DNA from: Odontesthes bonariensis
Taxonomy: Eukaryota; Chordata; Actinopteri; Atheriniformes; Atherinopsidae
Length of the DNA stretch: 64,000 nucleotides
Direction: 5' to 3'
Assembly (NCBI RefSeq): GCF_027942865.1
Contig: NC_134507.1
Coordinates: forward strand, 40,024,797 to 40,088,796
Position 1 is the first letter of the stretch. Each line of letters opens with the position of its first letter. The notes below the pieces were generated by a model. It saw only the letters and a program-made list of their open reading frames with translations, was not told the origin of the DNA and did no database searches. Below are positions 8,655 to 18,063 of this stretch, piece after piece. The position numbers and the translations under genes are program-made.

Positions 8655-10853
8655 TGGAAGGTTCGCCGCGCATCGAAAAACTTTGTACTGAAAGGTAAGC
8701 CCAATTTCATCACATTCCCGACTTGACATTTTTTTCAATCTTACTCGAGATATAAATAATAAACTTAATTTATGTCAGCAATTATAGGCCTACCTATCTG
8801 CTTGCTCGGAAGCGGAGGCGCATTTATTACTGTCATGAATCATGTTATTACATTTTGTTGTTTTACTCTGTTTTGTCAGAATGTCAATGTTTGTCAGAAC
8901 TGTCGCTTGATGCTGACTAGCACTTATAAAGGCAGCGTTCACGACAGCGAGCCAAGGAGATGATGTGCGATCAAGACTTTTTTGTTGTTTTACTCTGTTG
9001 TTTTGTCAGAATGTCAGTGTGGAATTCTCTTGATGCTGACTAGCACTTGGCAGGGAGCCAAGGAGATGATTCGCGATCAGGACTTAACCTCACGTAGCCT
9101 TATCAAAAAAACTAAATTCGTTAGGTCTATAATTTTTCTTGTTTTAATAGATCGTCGCATATTTTATGTCGGACCAAAGCGGCAGTACATGCAGCTGGTG
9201 GTGACCAGTGACGCGGAAAAAACTGCCGTCCTTAATGAGTGCCACAATCTCCCTGGGTCTGGCAACCACAGAGGTGTAAGGGGTACTAGAAACAAAACTA
9301 TTGCTGGCTATTTCTGGGACGGCCAGGCAAAGGACGTCGAGAACTGGGTAAGTAAGAAGCCTACTTTTATTCAGAATTTTATTCATATCATCTTGTATGC
9401 CTAGTTCCTCATTGTGTCTGATTTTGTCGTCACACGCAGTAAAAATGTGAGTGGAAAGAAGTCTCCTATGTGTTGTTATTATTTGTCTAAGGTGAGATGC
9501 TGCCACAAGTGTCAGCTCAATGACCCCATCCAAACGGATGCCCCAGCCCTGCATCCCATAAAGGTAGCGAGTTTTTATTCAATTCAAGCAGGCGGTTTGC
9601 ATTCTTTCAAGAAAAAACATACACAATGTGTGTTACTTTTATGTATCTATCTGCAAAATGTAGGTGACATAAATATGAGGCATTTTTGTCAGGTTACAGA
9701 TCCCTGGACCGTCATCGGGCTGGACCTTGTTGGTCCACTGAAGGAAACGGAAAGAGGACATAAGTACATTATGTCCATGACCGACCTGTACAGTAAGTGG
9801 GTTGCTGCCGCCCCTCTTCCTTCGAAGACAGCGGTGGAGGTATGCCGAGCACTTGTAAAAATCATGTACACGTTCGCTATGGTCCAAAGAATAATAACTG
9901 ACCAAGTGAAGGAGTTTGTAACGAGGTGAGAAGCTTTTTACATTGGTAACAGTGTTGGTGTCTGCATCAGTAGAACTGCCTTCAATCCAGTTCAGTTGTT
10001 GTCATTCTGGCCCATTTACAAACTTGTGGCTCATCATACTTCTCCATGAATGAAATCATTCGTCATTCATGGAACCATAATCGTTTTTACATAATTTGTC
10101 CACAGTTAAATAAGAGAATTTTTGACATGCTCCACATTAAGCATTCGGTGTCCAGTGCCTATCACCCCCAGACGAATGGCCAGGTAATAAAAAATATAAT
10201 GGTTTTTTTTTTGTACATACCGTGCATGGAATTTATGCTTTAAAAAAATAATTTATTGCATTTTAATTTGTACTTTTTATTAATGTGAAGGATGAGCGGA
10301 CTAACCAAAACATCAAGCGTGCCTTAAGGAAATATGTGAACGATGCTCATGACTGGGATCTGCACCTCGATGCTGTCATCTATGGCATCAACACATCTTC
10401 ACAGGTGGCTATTCGTTCTAGCTTTTTTCTGTTTCCTGTTGTCTATTTATAATCCTAATGTAAATGTGCTATGTGTCTAGGCATCCACAAGGCATACATC
10501 TTTCTATCTGATGTTCCACCACCATCCAGTGTTGCCCGAGGTGCATAACGCCTGTCCCCTGACAGACTTTGAATTGGGCAATCCAGAGGAGGACACTGAC
10601 AGTGTGGTCAATAAAATGAAAGCGGTGAATGAGAAGGTCAGTTCTTAAAGACAATAGGTGATGATCAGAATAGGTGTGTTTTAGCCAGGCCTACAATGAC
10701 TATTGTATTATGTCTACTACTGTGTACTACTCAGAGGCTGTCAGTCTATCATGACCACCATGGTTACAATTCCTGTTCCCTGAAGCAAGACCATGGATAC
10801 GCCTGGTTGGGTGACAAATGGGCCAAAGACGCAGGTCCTTTTCAGGATGCCCT
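8655..10853 (+). CDS. Ginger-type integrase/transposase gene, intron-split
   Basis: This would cut and rejoin the element's ends. Clear exons with GT-AG borders are 9151-9347 (H2C2-like zinc region start: ECHNLPGSGNHRG), 9492-9563 (CCHKCQLND, the zinc cysteines), 9693-9925 (GLDLVGP and ITDQVKEF, first two catalytic Asp), 10106-10183 (SAYHPQTNGQ), 10291-10404 (DERTNQ, catalytic Glu), 10481-10636 and 10735 to about 10832-10853. The second Asp and the Glu are separated by 35 residues, a DD35E core. Upstream, ATGGAAGGTTCG (8655) with donor GTAAG at about 8696 may be exon 1, but phases to 9151 do not fit. The junction 9925/10106 is also out of phase, so the gene is probably broken. Fish GIN genes are domesticated relatives; the flanking terminal repeats argue this is the transposon. 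Confidence 0.75.
8875..9085 (+). repeat. Imperfect tandem duplication, about 110-bp unit
   Basis: The block TTTTGTCAGAATGTCA...GATGCTGACTAGCACTT...GAGCCAAGGAGATGAT...GCGATCA occurs twice, at about 8873-8974 and 8999-9083, just before the first clear transposase exon. Confidence 0.7.
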
Positions 10854-10919
10854 GGCAAGTGACTTCTGAAAAGATTATTTATTATTATTTAATTATTAAA
10901 TTAAATACCTCCCTCTTCC

Positions 10920-11160
10920 TTTAACCTGTTCGTAACCAGCCCTGGCAGGGGGCTCCCCTTGTTGGCCGTCGGTCTCTGCCTGAGGTTTCTTACTGACTTC
11001 ATGGGTTTTTTTTTTCCTCAGACTATACTGAGTTTTTATCCCAAGAAAAATATCAAATCAAGTGAAAAGGGAGTTTTTCCTCGCCCCTGTTGCCACCAGG
11101 GGCTGCATCTGAACACCCTGTTCCTTATGACTATATACCACTTGTTTTTGGTCTAGGCCT
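10920..11160 (+). repeat. L2-like 3' UTR fragment or transposase 3' UTR
   Basis: It contains CTGCCTGAGGTTTCTTACTG and AAAAGGGAGTTTTTCCTCGC, blocks seen in fish L2-like LINE tails. It could equally be part of the Ginger gene's 3' UTR. No duplication was found. Confidence 0.35.
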
Positions 11161-11628
11161 TCTGACTCTTGTGGATTTTATTTTATACCTTGTCTGAATC
11201 TAATTGCCAGTGTTTTTCCGGTTTGCGTATAATATACTTCTGGCACAATTGACAGAGTAAGGTTGAACCCAGTGACTGTCTCAATGTATACCTCTACATT
11301 GTGAACACAGTCCACTGCTATGCAGTAAGATCATGTACTAACTTCTGTGTTGGTTTTCTTTGTTTGCTGTGCTTCAAGTTCGCAATGTGTACTATACATG
11401 TTAATATCAGAGTAGCACTGTGCTTTTATTACTCGCCTGCCCTCTCTGCAACTCTGCATATTTAGAATGTTTTATACAAGAAGAAGAAAATAAAGGAAAG
11501 TATATGTTTTGCAACAACTGTGTCCTCAAGTTCTTTCAAACCTGCAGGGGAAATTGTTTGTGTACAGCAGCCCTAGTGATGCCTCACCCTTAATGAGACT
11601 GGCATAGTCAAAGTTTTGACCTGTGTAA

Positions 11629-13575
11629 TGTAGCGTTATTGGTTATCAAATATAAGGATTTATCTTAAACCTCGAATTAAGGGCACCACCTACCGGTATC
11701 TTAACTTTAGTTACAGTCAGGTAGGAAAACTGTTGCAATCTTACGATCCTGGTATGTTAAATTAATAATCAGTTAATAATCAATTAATAATCAGTCTCAT
11801 ATCTCGCTACTTTCGTGAAGTTCTCGTTTGGTTGGACAGACATTACGTAAAGAAAGCATACGACACAATCTGTGATTATAACATATATATAGATATATGA
11901 ACTATTAATTAAAATGATATGACCAAAACATGAACCTTTAAAACAAACAGGAGATGCATTGAATATGGGTGATTATATAAAACACTCAGTGAATGGAAAA
12001 TAAAATATGGGGAATGGGCTCTCTGGGCCTTCCTGGTTGTGGTGGCTGACTTTAACGGACTTCTCAGTTGCTTCTTTTCACCGGGAAACGGGAACGATGG
12101 TGCCGAGGGCTGTGGTTAGATGATCGAATCTTCTGAGTGTCAGTGGGTCCGTTGCTTCTCTGATGAAGTGAACTTAAGTTCACAGAAGATTAATAACAGG
12201 TTGCTTGGAGTTGGTTTTCTTGGTAGGAAAACTTCATCCTGTTCTTATCTTTGTTCGGGTCTTTCTTTCTCGTCTCCGGGGTCTCACTGGGTTCTGGAGG
12301 GCTTCCTCCGGTCGTCCTCTGCATCGCTCATCCTCTGTCCTTCCGCTCTCTCCTGAGATTATGGGAAAACTCCCACACTCTGGTGAGCTCTTCTCTTCTG
12401 CTCAAACCATCTCCAAATCTCTCTGAGCAACTGTTCTCTGCTCAAATCTCCTTCTGAAACTCTGGGTTGGAACTCTTCTGGAACAAAAACTAGAAGAGAA
12501 CGAGAGCGAGAGACTGTGTTTTTCGCGGGCTCCGGGTTTTGACTCTCGGAGGCGGGGCGTGACGTAAGCTTACACTACTCTTTCAGCCAATGATATGCCT
12601 GAACTGTGTAAGATGATCTGTTTTGCGTGGGGATTTCTGGATGAGACAAAGAAACTCTTATTTCTCCATTACTCCGTCTCATAGAACATTTGTCTCGGTG
12701 ATTCTGAAAACACCACATCTTGTTAAGATATGCAGATTAAAGATATAACATAGACTTGCAATATAAAGACATCAAAATAACACACAATGTAATTGATGAT
12801 TATGACTTTCAAAATTCAGATGAATATCTATGAAATCGTGACATATGAATAGTGAACCACACAATGTTAATTTTCTGTGTTAACAATGGGGATACCAAAC
12901 AAATACCAAATAGATACTGAAGGGACATCGTTAAAAGTTAATAGTTGCATATATCTTGTCCATTTTACTGAGTCCTCTGGGATTTAAATGTTCAACTAAT
13001 CAACACTGCACACCACTAGGGGGCAATGTGGTTCCATCAGGCAGGTTGGGCATTTTCAACCAAGATCAGTTCTTTGTCAATATTTAAGCCAGAATCGTAC
13101 AAATTGTCTCTAAATGCGTCTTGTGATCAAGCTGGAAACCTGAAAGAAATTGTATACGGTCATCAAACACATTTAATATAGTTTTAAGATTTGACTAAAA
13201 GTGAGTCTTAGTGAAGTCTTCTCAGTTCGTATGTAGCCATCTGGTCTCTTTTTCTGGTGGGAGAGGGTGTTAAAATGTCAATTCGATTCATGGTGAAGAT
13301 AAGATGGTAAGTCTCCCACATTTCCAACAGAGAGGTCCTTTGTTCATTCGAGTTTATCCCAATTTATGGAGAGCGTCTGTTGCGAGTTCGACTCCCCAAA
13401 AACTCTCAAAAGGGTAGAAGGTTAACGTAAATTAGGCAGTTTCTGTCTCTTTTTCCTTTGTGGAAAGAAAATGAAGATCTGGTTTATATCCACATACGTA
13501 AACATCCCCCACAGGAATGTTGGTTTTGTCAAAGTTTGAAAAACTCTTAATCCACACGGCACTGTGACTGCTACA
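11629..13575 (-). mobile_element. Solo LTR (fossil) inside the Ginger-like element
   Basis: The segment begins TGTAGC and ends GCTACA with a 4-bp target duplication GTAA (11625-11628 and 13576-13579). Read on the minus strand, a GATGTTTACGTA block near its start and the block ending in CGCTACA match the LTR at 4081-5900, so both belong to one long LTR family. No internal genes are present. It is younger than the Ginger-like element it interrupts. Confidence 0.72.
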
Positions 13576-13579
13576 GTAA

Positions 13580-13851
13580 CATTCCCTGGTTACACATGCA
13601 CCAGGTTTTCATAAGTTAGACACTTGTTGATACTTAACGGTTAGTGGAATTTCAAATTGCGTTAATTTTTTTTTTTTGTAGCATACAGAAGTAAAGACAG
13701 ATTGCCCCCAAAAATGTCAGGTGGCACAACAACAGAAAATTGTCTTTGGTGTGGCTCCGGTCTTTCTCACAGACATTAGACGGTGCCCAGGTACCTAAAA
13801 ACTTCCACGTGCTCCACTGTCTGCCCTTGGATGGAGTGGCTGGAAAAAAGA

Positions 13852-13887
<36 letters not shown>

Positions 13888-14429
13888 GTGTGTGTGTGTG
13901 TGAGTGTGTGTGTGTATGTATATATATATTTTTTTTATTATTATTATTTTTTTTTTGTCATTCAGCAATGTATGCAAAAGTAATCATATAAAACCAGTTT
14001 GTATATATTTTGCTAAATTAATCGTATAAAACCAGTTAGTCTACTGTTTATGTCCCTTTAATTTTGAAATGAAAATGTTTTTTGTTTTTTTTACTACTAT
14101 ATTTCAATATTGACTATGCGCATTCAGCTCTTGGTTAGTCTTGTGCTTGACTCCTAGATTAGTGTAATCCTAAAGTTTTAAAACAATGGTGTTTATAAGA
14201 CTTTCAGTCCAGTCTGCTTGACAGCGCGTGTGTAGTGGTAATGAAGAATAATTCACGGCAGAGAACAGGTAGGCTAATGGTAGACAATAGCACCAAACGG
14301 CGTCGTACTAATCTTATATTGTTATTGTTTCGTGTCAACCGTGAGATTACAGTGCGACTCACATCGGGTAGCAGTGGTACTGCAAAGCATTCGTGATGTT
14401 CGAAAAGCACATCTGGGCATGTAAATACT
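13580..14429. other. Right interior of the Ginger-like element
   Basis: No clear exon is seen. It holds a (TG)n microsatellite and AT-rich repeats (ATAAAACCAGTT twice, about 13988 and 14027). Confidence 0.4.
13853..13926. repeat. (TG)n microsatellite
   Basis: Imperfect TG repeat with GC and GA interruptions, followed by a short (TA)n. Open frames across it are artefacts. Confidence 0.95.
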
Positions 14430-14484
14430 CGCCCGGATATCCGGAGTACTCACATCCGGTAAGCACTCACGTTGGGTTGCTACA
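14430..14484 (-). repeat. Right terminal inverted repeat of Ginger-like element
   Basis: This is the inverse of 8447-8501, ending GGGTTGCTACA followed by AGGCT. Confidence 0.88.
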
Positions 14485-14489
14485 AGGCT

Positions 14490-15009
14490 AACGTTATGCC
14501 TGTTTGGTTCGTTAGCTAGCTAACTAATGCTAATGTTAGCTAGTGAATGCTAACAGTCAGAGCAGTAATTAAAACATATTAACAAACATACTTGCTTGAT
14601 AACTTACCTTATTTATTCTTCTTCAAAAGAATTAAAAAAACTGAAAAAGTGGACTCAGCAGGCTGCCCTCAGTGCCCCAGCCTGTGTGCTGGACTGCTGC
14701 ATTGCTGTCAGCAACTTGCTGACATAGACCTAATACACGTTGCTGAGCGGGAGAGACTGAATGTCGCACGCATGCACACTTCTTCTTCTTTGAATGTGCA
14801 GTGGGAGTGACAATGTGTTGCCACTTATTGTTGAGTGAGCTTCACTCTAAATAAAGTCATCTTCACTCTAAACACTAGGTTTTTTGCCTTTTTCACCATG
14901 CAACTAACTTTTACTTCATAAAAAGTAGTCATAAGTGCATATGGTAATTAACCTAGTAAAGTTAACTAATGTATGTATGTCAGGGCAGTTATTGGACTTT
15001 ACAGTGAAG
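14490..15009. other. No gene recognised
   Basis: GTTAGC/GCTAAC-rich sequence (about 14510-14560) is followed by unassigned DNA with AATAAAG at about 14850. No coding or RNA feature is supported. Confidence 0.4.
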
Positions 15010-15152
15010 ATGTATTGTATATAGATAATCCATGAGCCTAGTCAAGCGGTGAATTTGTAAAGCAATGAGATTGCTGATTTAACTCTCTGGTAAAATAGGG
15101 GAAACGTATGGTTCCAGCACCTATGTAACACATATTTGTCACAGGGACTGTG

Positions 15153-15270
15153 GCTTACGGCCACACCGCCCTGAACACGCCCGATCCCGTCCGAACTCGG
15201 AAGCCAAGCAGGGTCGGGCCTGGTTAGTACTTGGATGGGAGACCTCTTGGGAATACCAGGTGCTGTAAGC
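15153..15270 (+). rRNA. 5S ribosomal RNA gene
   Basis: The 118-nt sequence from GCTTACGGCCACACC to GGTGCTGTAAGC matches vertebrate 5S rRNA along its whole length. The internal promoter boxes are present (A box AAGCCAAGCAGGGTCGGG; C box GGATGGGAGACC). A T-run terminator (ATTTTTCTCT) follows at 15271. The ends pair as the closing stem (GCTTACGGC with GCTGTAAGC). One oddity is CTCTTGGGAATACC where GCCTGGGAATACC is usual. It looks potentially active and is the only full 5S gene in the window. Confidence 0.93.
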
Positions 15271-15482
15271 ATTTTTCTCTTCTCTCTGCATGTCTTTTGT
15301 TGAAACATCTGTTGATCACCCTGTAATCCATGTTGCTGATCCTGGATATGCTAAGATGTCCCAGGTCATTGTTGCCTTTGATCCTCATACATTTAACTTT
15401 GTCCTGACAAAGGAGCAGTTCCAAAAAGTCAAACAGGGACTGCCTTTGCATTTGACGCAGTCAAACCTGGAGAAGCCAAAAG

Positions 15483-15558
15483 GCTTACAGCACCTGGTAT
15501 TCCCAGACGGTCTCCCAACCAAGTACTAACCAGGCCCGACTCTGCTTAGCTTCTGAGA
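15483..15558 (-). pseudogene. 5S rRNA pseudogene, 3' two-thirds
   Basis: On the minus strand this reads CAGAAGCTAAGCAGAGTCGG to GGTGCTGTAAGCC, 5S from about nt 43 to the end, then TTTT. The 5' third is absent. It faces the full gene at 15153 and has a direct copy at 22525-22600. Confidence 0.88.
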
Positions 15559-15863
15559 TAAAACTCTGGCTTTTAGTCTGCGAAAACAGAGTGAAAGTGA
15601 ACTCCACTTTGAGATGGCTCTGGGATTGGGCCGACTGGGAGAATTGCTTGAAAAAAACCTCTACACCAAATGAGCGGTCAGAACAAAGCCTCAAGACCCC
15701 TAGTCTTTTGCACAGAGTAAAAGACAATGCAGCCATTGAATAGGGCCCGATTGTTCCTACCTGGTCGGCCGAGGAGCGAGCGTCTCAACCAAGCAAAGCT
15801 CACCGTGGGGAAGGTGGCTATGCCAACTAGCCTGATGCACTGCTCCCGCAGTGTCAAATATTC

Positions 15864-15983
15864 GTACTCTGGTTTCTCTTCATAACGTACAAGTCTTTCG
15901 CCTTTTACTAAAGACTTCCGTGGAGAGCAACATTAATGAGTTGTTTCTATTTTTGGAAGGCTTTACCTTTGCGGGTGAAGCCC
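15864..15983 (+). ncRNA. U5 small nuclear RNA gene
   Basis: Starting GTACTCTGGTTTCTCTTC, it carries the invariant U5 loop CGCCTTTTACTAAAG, which aligns exons in the spliceosome. The stem partner CCGTGGAGAG follows, then an Sm site (TATTTTTGG) and a terminal hairpin (GGCTTTACC with GGGTGAAGCC). Length about 120 nt is normal for U5. The loop and Sm site are intact. A direct copy lies at 22906-23025 in a duplicated segment. Confidence 0.9.
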
Positions 15984-16115
15984 ATTCTGTCTGTGCAAAG
16001 GAAATCTTCTTGCTGTGCCAAGTGACTTCTCGGAGTAGAGTCACCTTATTTGTTGAGACCGTGCCCATGTTCAAAGCTGGAGCGCTAAATTGTTGTTTGA
16101 ATGGTGCTCAGTGGA

Positions 16116-16277
16116 GCGGGCGGGAGTGCAAAGTTGTACCATCTGAAACAGCTGAAGAGTGCTCACTGCAGCGGGTGGGCGGAGGTGCAAAGTGACGCTT
16201 TGTAGGCAAAAAAAGAGCACCGCCACAAGTGCGCATTGTGCCAGGAAGGGCGCTCGGACGTGAAACAGTGGAGGGTT
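16116..16277 (+). promoter_or_regulatory. U2 snRNA gene 5' flank
   Basis: About 160 bp just before U2 nt 1 is conserved almost base for base, inverted, at 27896-28059. It should hold the snRNA proximal sequence element; I cannot place it exactly. Confidence 0.6.
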
Positions 16278-16429
16278 ATCGCTTCTCGGCCTTTTGGCTA
16301 AGATCAAGTGTAGTATCTGTTCTTATCAGTTTAATATCTGATACGTCCTCTATATGAGGACTACATATTAAATGGATTTTTAGGCACAGGGGTTGAAAAA
16401 GGGGCTTGCTCCGTTCACTCCACGCATCG
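16278..16429 (+). ncRNA. U2 snRNA gene, first 152 nt (split)
   Basis: It begins ATCGCTTCTCGGCCTTTTGG, exactly the vertebrate U2 start. The branch-site recognition sequence GTGTAGTATCTG and the Sm-site region GGATTTTTAGG follow. At nt 152 (CACGCATCG) it is cut by a LINE; U2 nt 38 onwards reappears at 21805. The 115 bp from 16315 to 16429 is repeated without change at 21805-21919. The gene cannot make normal U2 in this state. Confidence 0.93.
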
Positions 16430-16451
16430 CTTCTCGGCCTTTTGGCTAAGA
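16426..16451 (+). repeat. U2 nt 1-26 at the LINE's 5' end
   Basis: Directly after U2 nt 148 the sequence restarts with U2 nt 1-26 (ATCGCTTCTCGGCCTTTTGG, then CTAAGA) before LINE sequence begins at CTGCGATCGCC. ATCG is shared between U2 nt 149-152 and nt 1-4. The same U2 nt 1-26 to LINE junction occurs in the inverted copy at 27869/27870. Confidence 0.92.
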
Positions 16452-16802
16452 CTGCGATCGCCTCCTTTGGGTGGACTATTTTATGCCTTTTCGGCATTAA
16501 ATTTTCTCGCTTTGGAGGTTCTTTTTTGAGTTCGATCAAAGTATTCCAAGTCTTTTGTAGTTGGAGTTCTTTGTATTTAAATTTTCCTGTATTACCCTCT
16601 TTTTTTTCCCCAGGTTTTTGCTTTTTGAACGAGTTTCAGCTGAAACAGGGTCGGTGTCGGTGTTCCGTTTTTTTAGAGGAAGGTAAGTATCCCTTTTTAG
16701 TACTTTTTATCCACTTTTTACTCTTTTATTGGGCTTTTAGTGTGATATTTATTATTCTTCTTTTAAGCATTTTATTTAAAAACTGTTTGTGGTGCCTCCA
16801 TC

Positions 16803-18063
16803 ATGTCGGCTAACTATGCTGGCATGAGGAGGCACCACAGCGCTAGATTTTTATTTAAAGAAAAAGAAGGAAAGCTCATAGAGAGTTCCAGATTGGACTT
16901 CTCCCAGAAGCTAATCCAAAAGACTTTAAACTTTAAGCCAGATGATGTGAACTGTATCTTGTCATTGCCTTTTAACAAGGGCTTTGACATAAGTTTTGGC
17001 ACTGCAGCTTTGCTTCAGGAATTTTGGATGAGATTTGAAAATGTGCAAGCCCAGTTTTCTGTGTTTACTGTTGAGAAACTTACTGACAATACTCTGATGA
17101 CAGTAATTGTCAGAATGTTCAATGAAATGGTGAACGCAGAAGATATCTGTATATGGTTGGGAAGATTCTGCACTGTTAAAGGCCAGGTAATGAAGGTGAG
17201 GGATGTCGATGGCATCTGGAACTGCGCCTGGAGGGTCCCCATCCAACAATGGCAAGACCCCCAGGGCTTCCAGGGCCTGGAACATCTCCCATCAATGATT
17301 GTCTTGGGAGAAAACAGAGGCTACATCCACTACCAGGGACAGCCCAAACTCTGCCGCAAGTGTGGGGAGCACGGGCACCTGGTGGAGGCCTGCACGAAGG
17401 TGTTTTGTGGCAAATGTAGAGGAATCGGTCACACCTTCGAAGAGTGTACGAATGGCAGAAAGTGCAATCTCTGTGGAGAATCAAACCACCTCTTCAGAGA
17501 TTGCCCAAAATCCTTTGCCAACAAATTGAAATCCAAAAAAACGCGGGAAGGAAATGGAGGACAGACCGAGGCAGTTAACGAGCTACTTGAAACAGCTGGG
17601 CTGGAAAATTCAAACTTCCCGCCAAAATCCCTGAATGGTGGACAGCAGTCAGGTGAGGCCGAGGAGGGGGAGGGGCCTGCTACACCCCCACCAATGGAGA
17701 GTTGTGGAGAGGAGGAGGTGGTGCAGGCAGAAGGCGGAGCTAGTTCAGAATGTGAAGAAGTCCAATCACAGGATGATAGCGAGGATGCCTCCCTCCCAGA
17801 TGCCCAACAAACAAAGAGGCTTGCATCAGAATTGTCCTCTGATTCTCCTATAGTCTCAGAGAAGAGGGGAAGAGCTGGGACTACCTCAGACAGTTCATCT
17901 ATGGAGGAGCCCAGAGTCTTCCCCTCCAATTCACCAAATGAGGTCTCTTTTTTAAATGTAGTTCTGCAATCAACCCCTAGAGACTCAAAGTTTAACAAAA
18001 CCTTGCAACAGAGGCCGACCCCCAGAGTCCGACCGGGGAATAGAGCTCAACACCCTCGCCACA
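16803..18063 (+). CDS. LINE ORF1 protein with three CCHC zinc knuckles
   Basis: This is the RNA-binding partner protein of the LINE. It starts [16 protein letters not shown]. Residues about 1-170 form an uncharacterised N-terminal region. Then three C-x2-C-x4-H-x4-C knuckles at about residues 181-235: [28 protein letters not shown] and [14 protein letters not shown]. An acidic, Ser/Pro-rich tail follows. Three such knuckles are typical of Tx1-clade ORF1. The ORF1 stop seen in copy 2 has been deleted here, so the frame runs on into ORF2 and stops at 18779, a 658-codon ORF1-endonuclease fusion. The ATG is the first in this frame after the 5' UTR and is shared by copy 2. Confidence 0.85.

Larger units (their letters stand above)
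8447..14484 (+). mobile_element. Ginger-like DNA transposon
   Basis: The terminal inverted repeats are 55 bp with four mismatches. The left starts TGTTGCGACCC at 8447; the inverse of the right end starts TGTAGCAACCC at 14484. Both continue CGTGAGTGCTTACC...GTGAGTACTCCGGATATCC. AGGCT flanks both sides (8442-8446 and 14485-14489). The interior encodes a Gypsy-integrase-like DD35E protein split by introns, without reverse transcriptase, protease or LTRs. Ginger elements are known for exactly this: TGTNR termini, a 4-bp duplication and an integrase-type transposase. A solo LTR (11629-13575) lies inside, so the original length was about 4.1 kb. Confidence 0.82.

Noticed and set aside
5808-11730. 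One large transposon bounded by the inverted TGTAGCGTTATTGG blocks
   Set aside because: The blocks point inward, and each belongs to a separate solo LTR with its own 4-bp duplication.
13740-13991. Open frames across the (TG)n tract
   Set aside because: CVCVCV and THTHTH runs are products of the microsatellite in any frame.
8447-14484. Gypsy LTR retrotransposon as the source of the integrase exons
   Set aside because: No reverse transcriptase, protease or LTR is present, the gene has introns, and TGT-type inverted termini with a flanking duplication enclose it.
15750-15860. Possible U1 snRNA or tRNA upstream of U5
   Set aside because: TACCTGG occurs, but no U1 stem-loops or Sm site follow, and no cloverleaf can be drawn; treated as U5 upstream spacer.
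17429-17998. 189-codon minus-strand frame in the LINE
   Set aside because: Antisense of the acidic Ser-rich ORF1 tail; no splice or domain evidence. The same applies to other antisense frames in both LINE copies.
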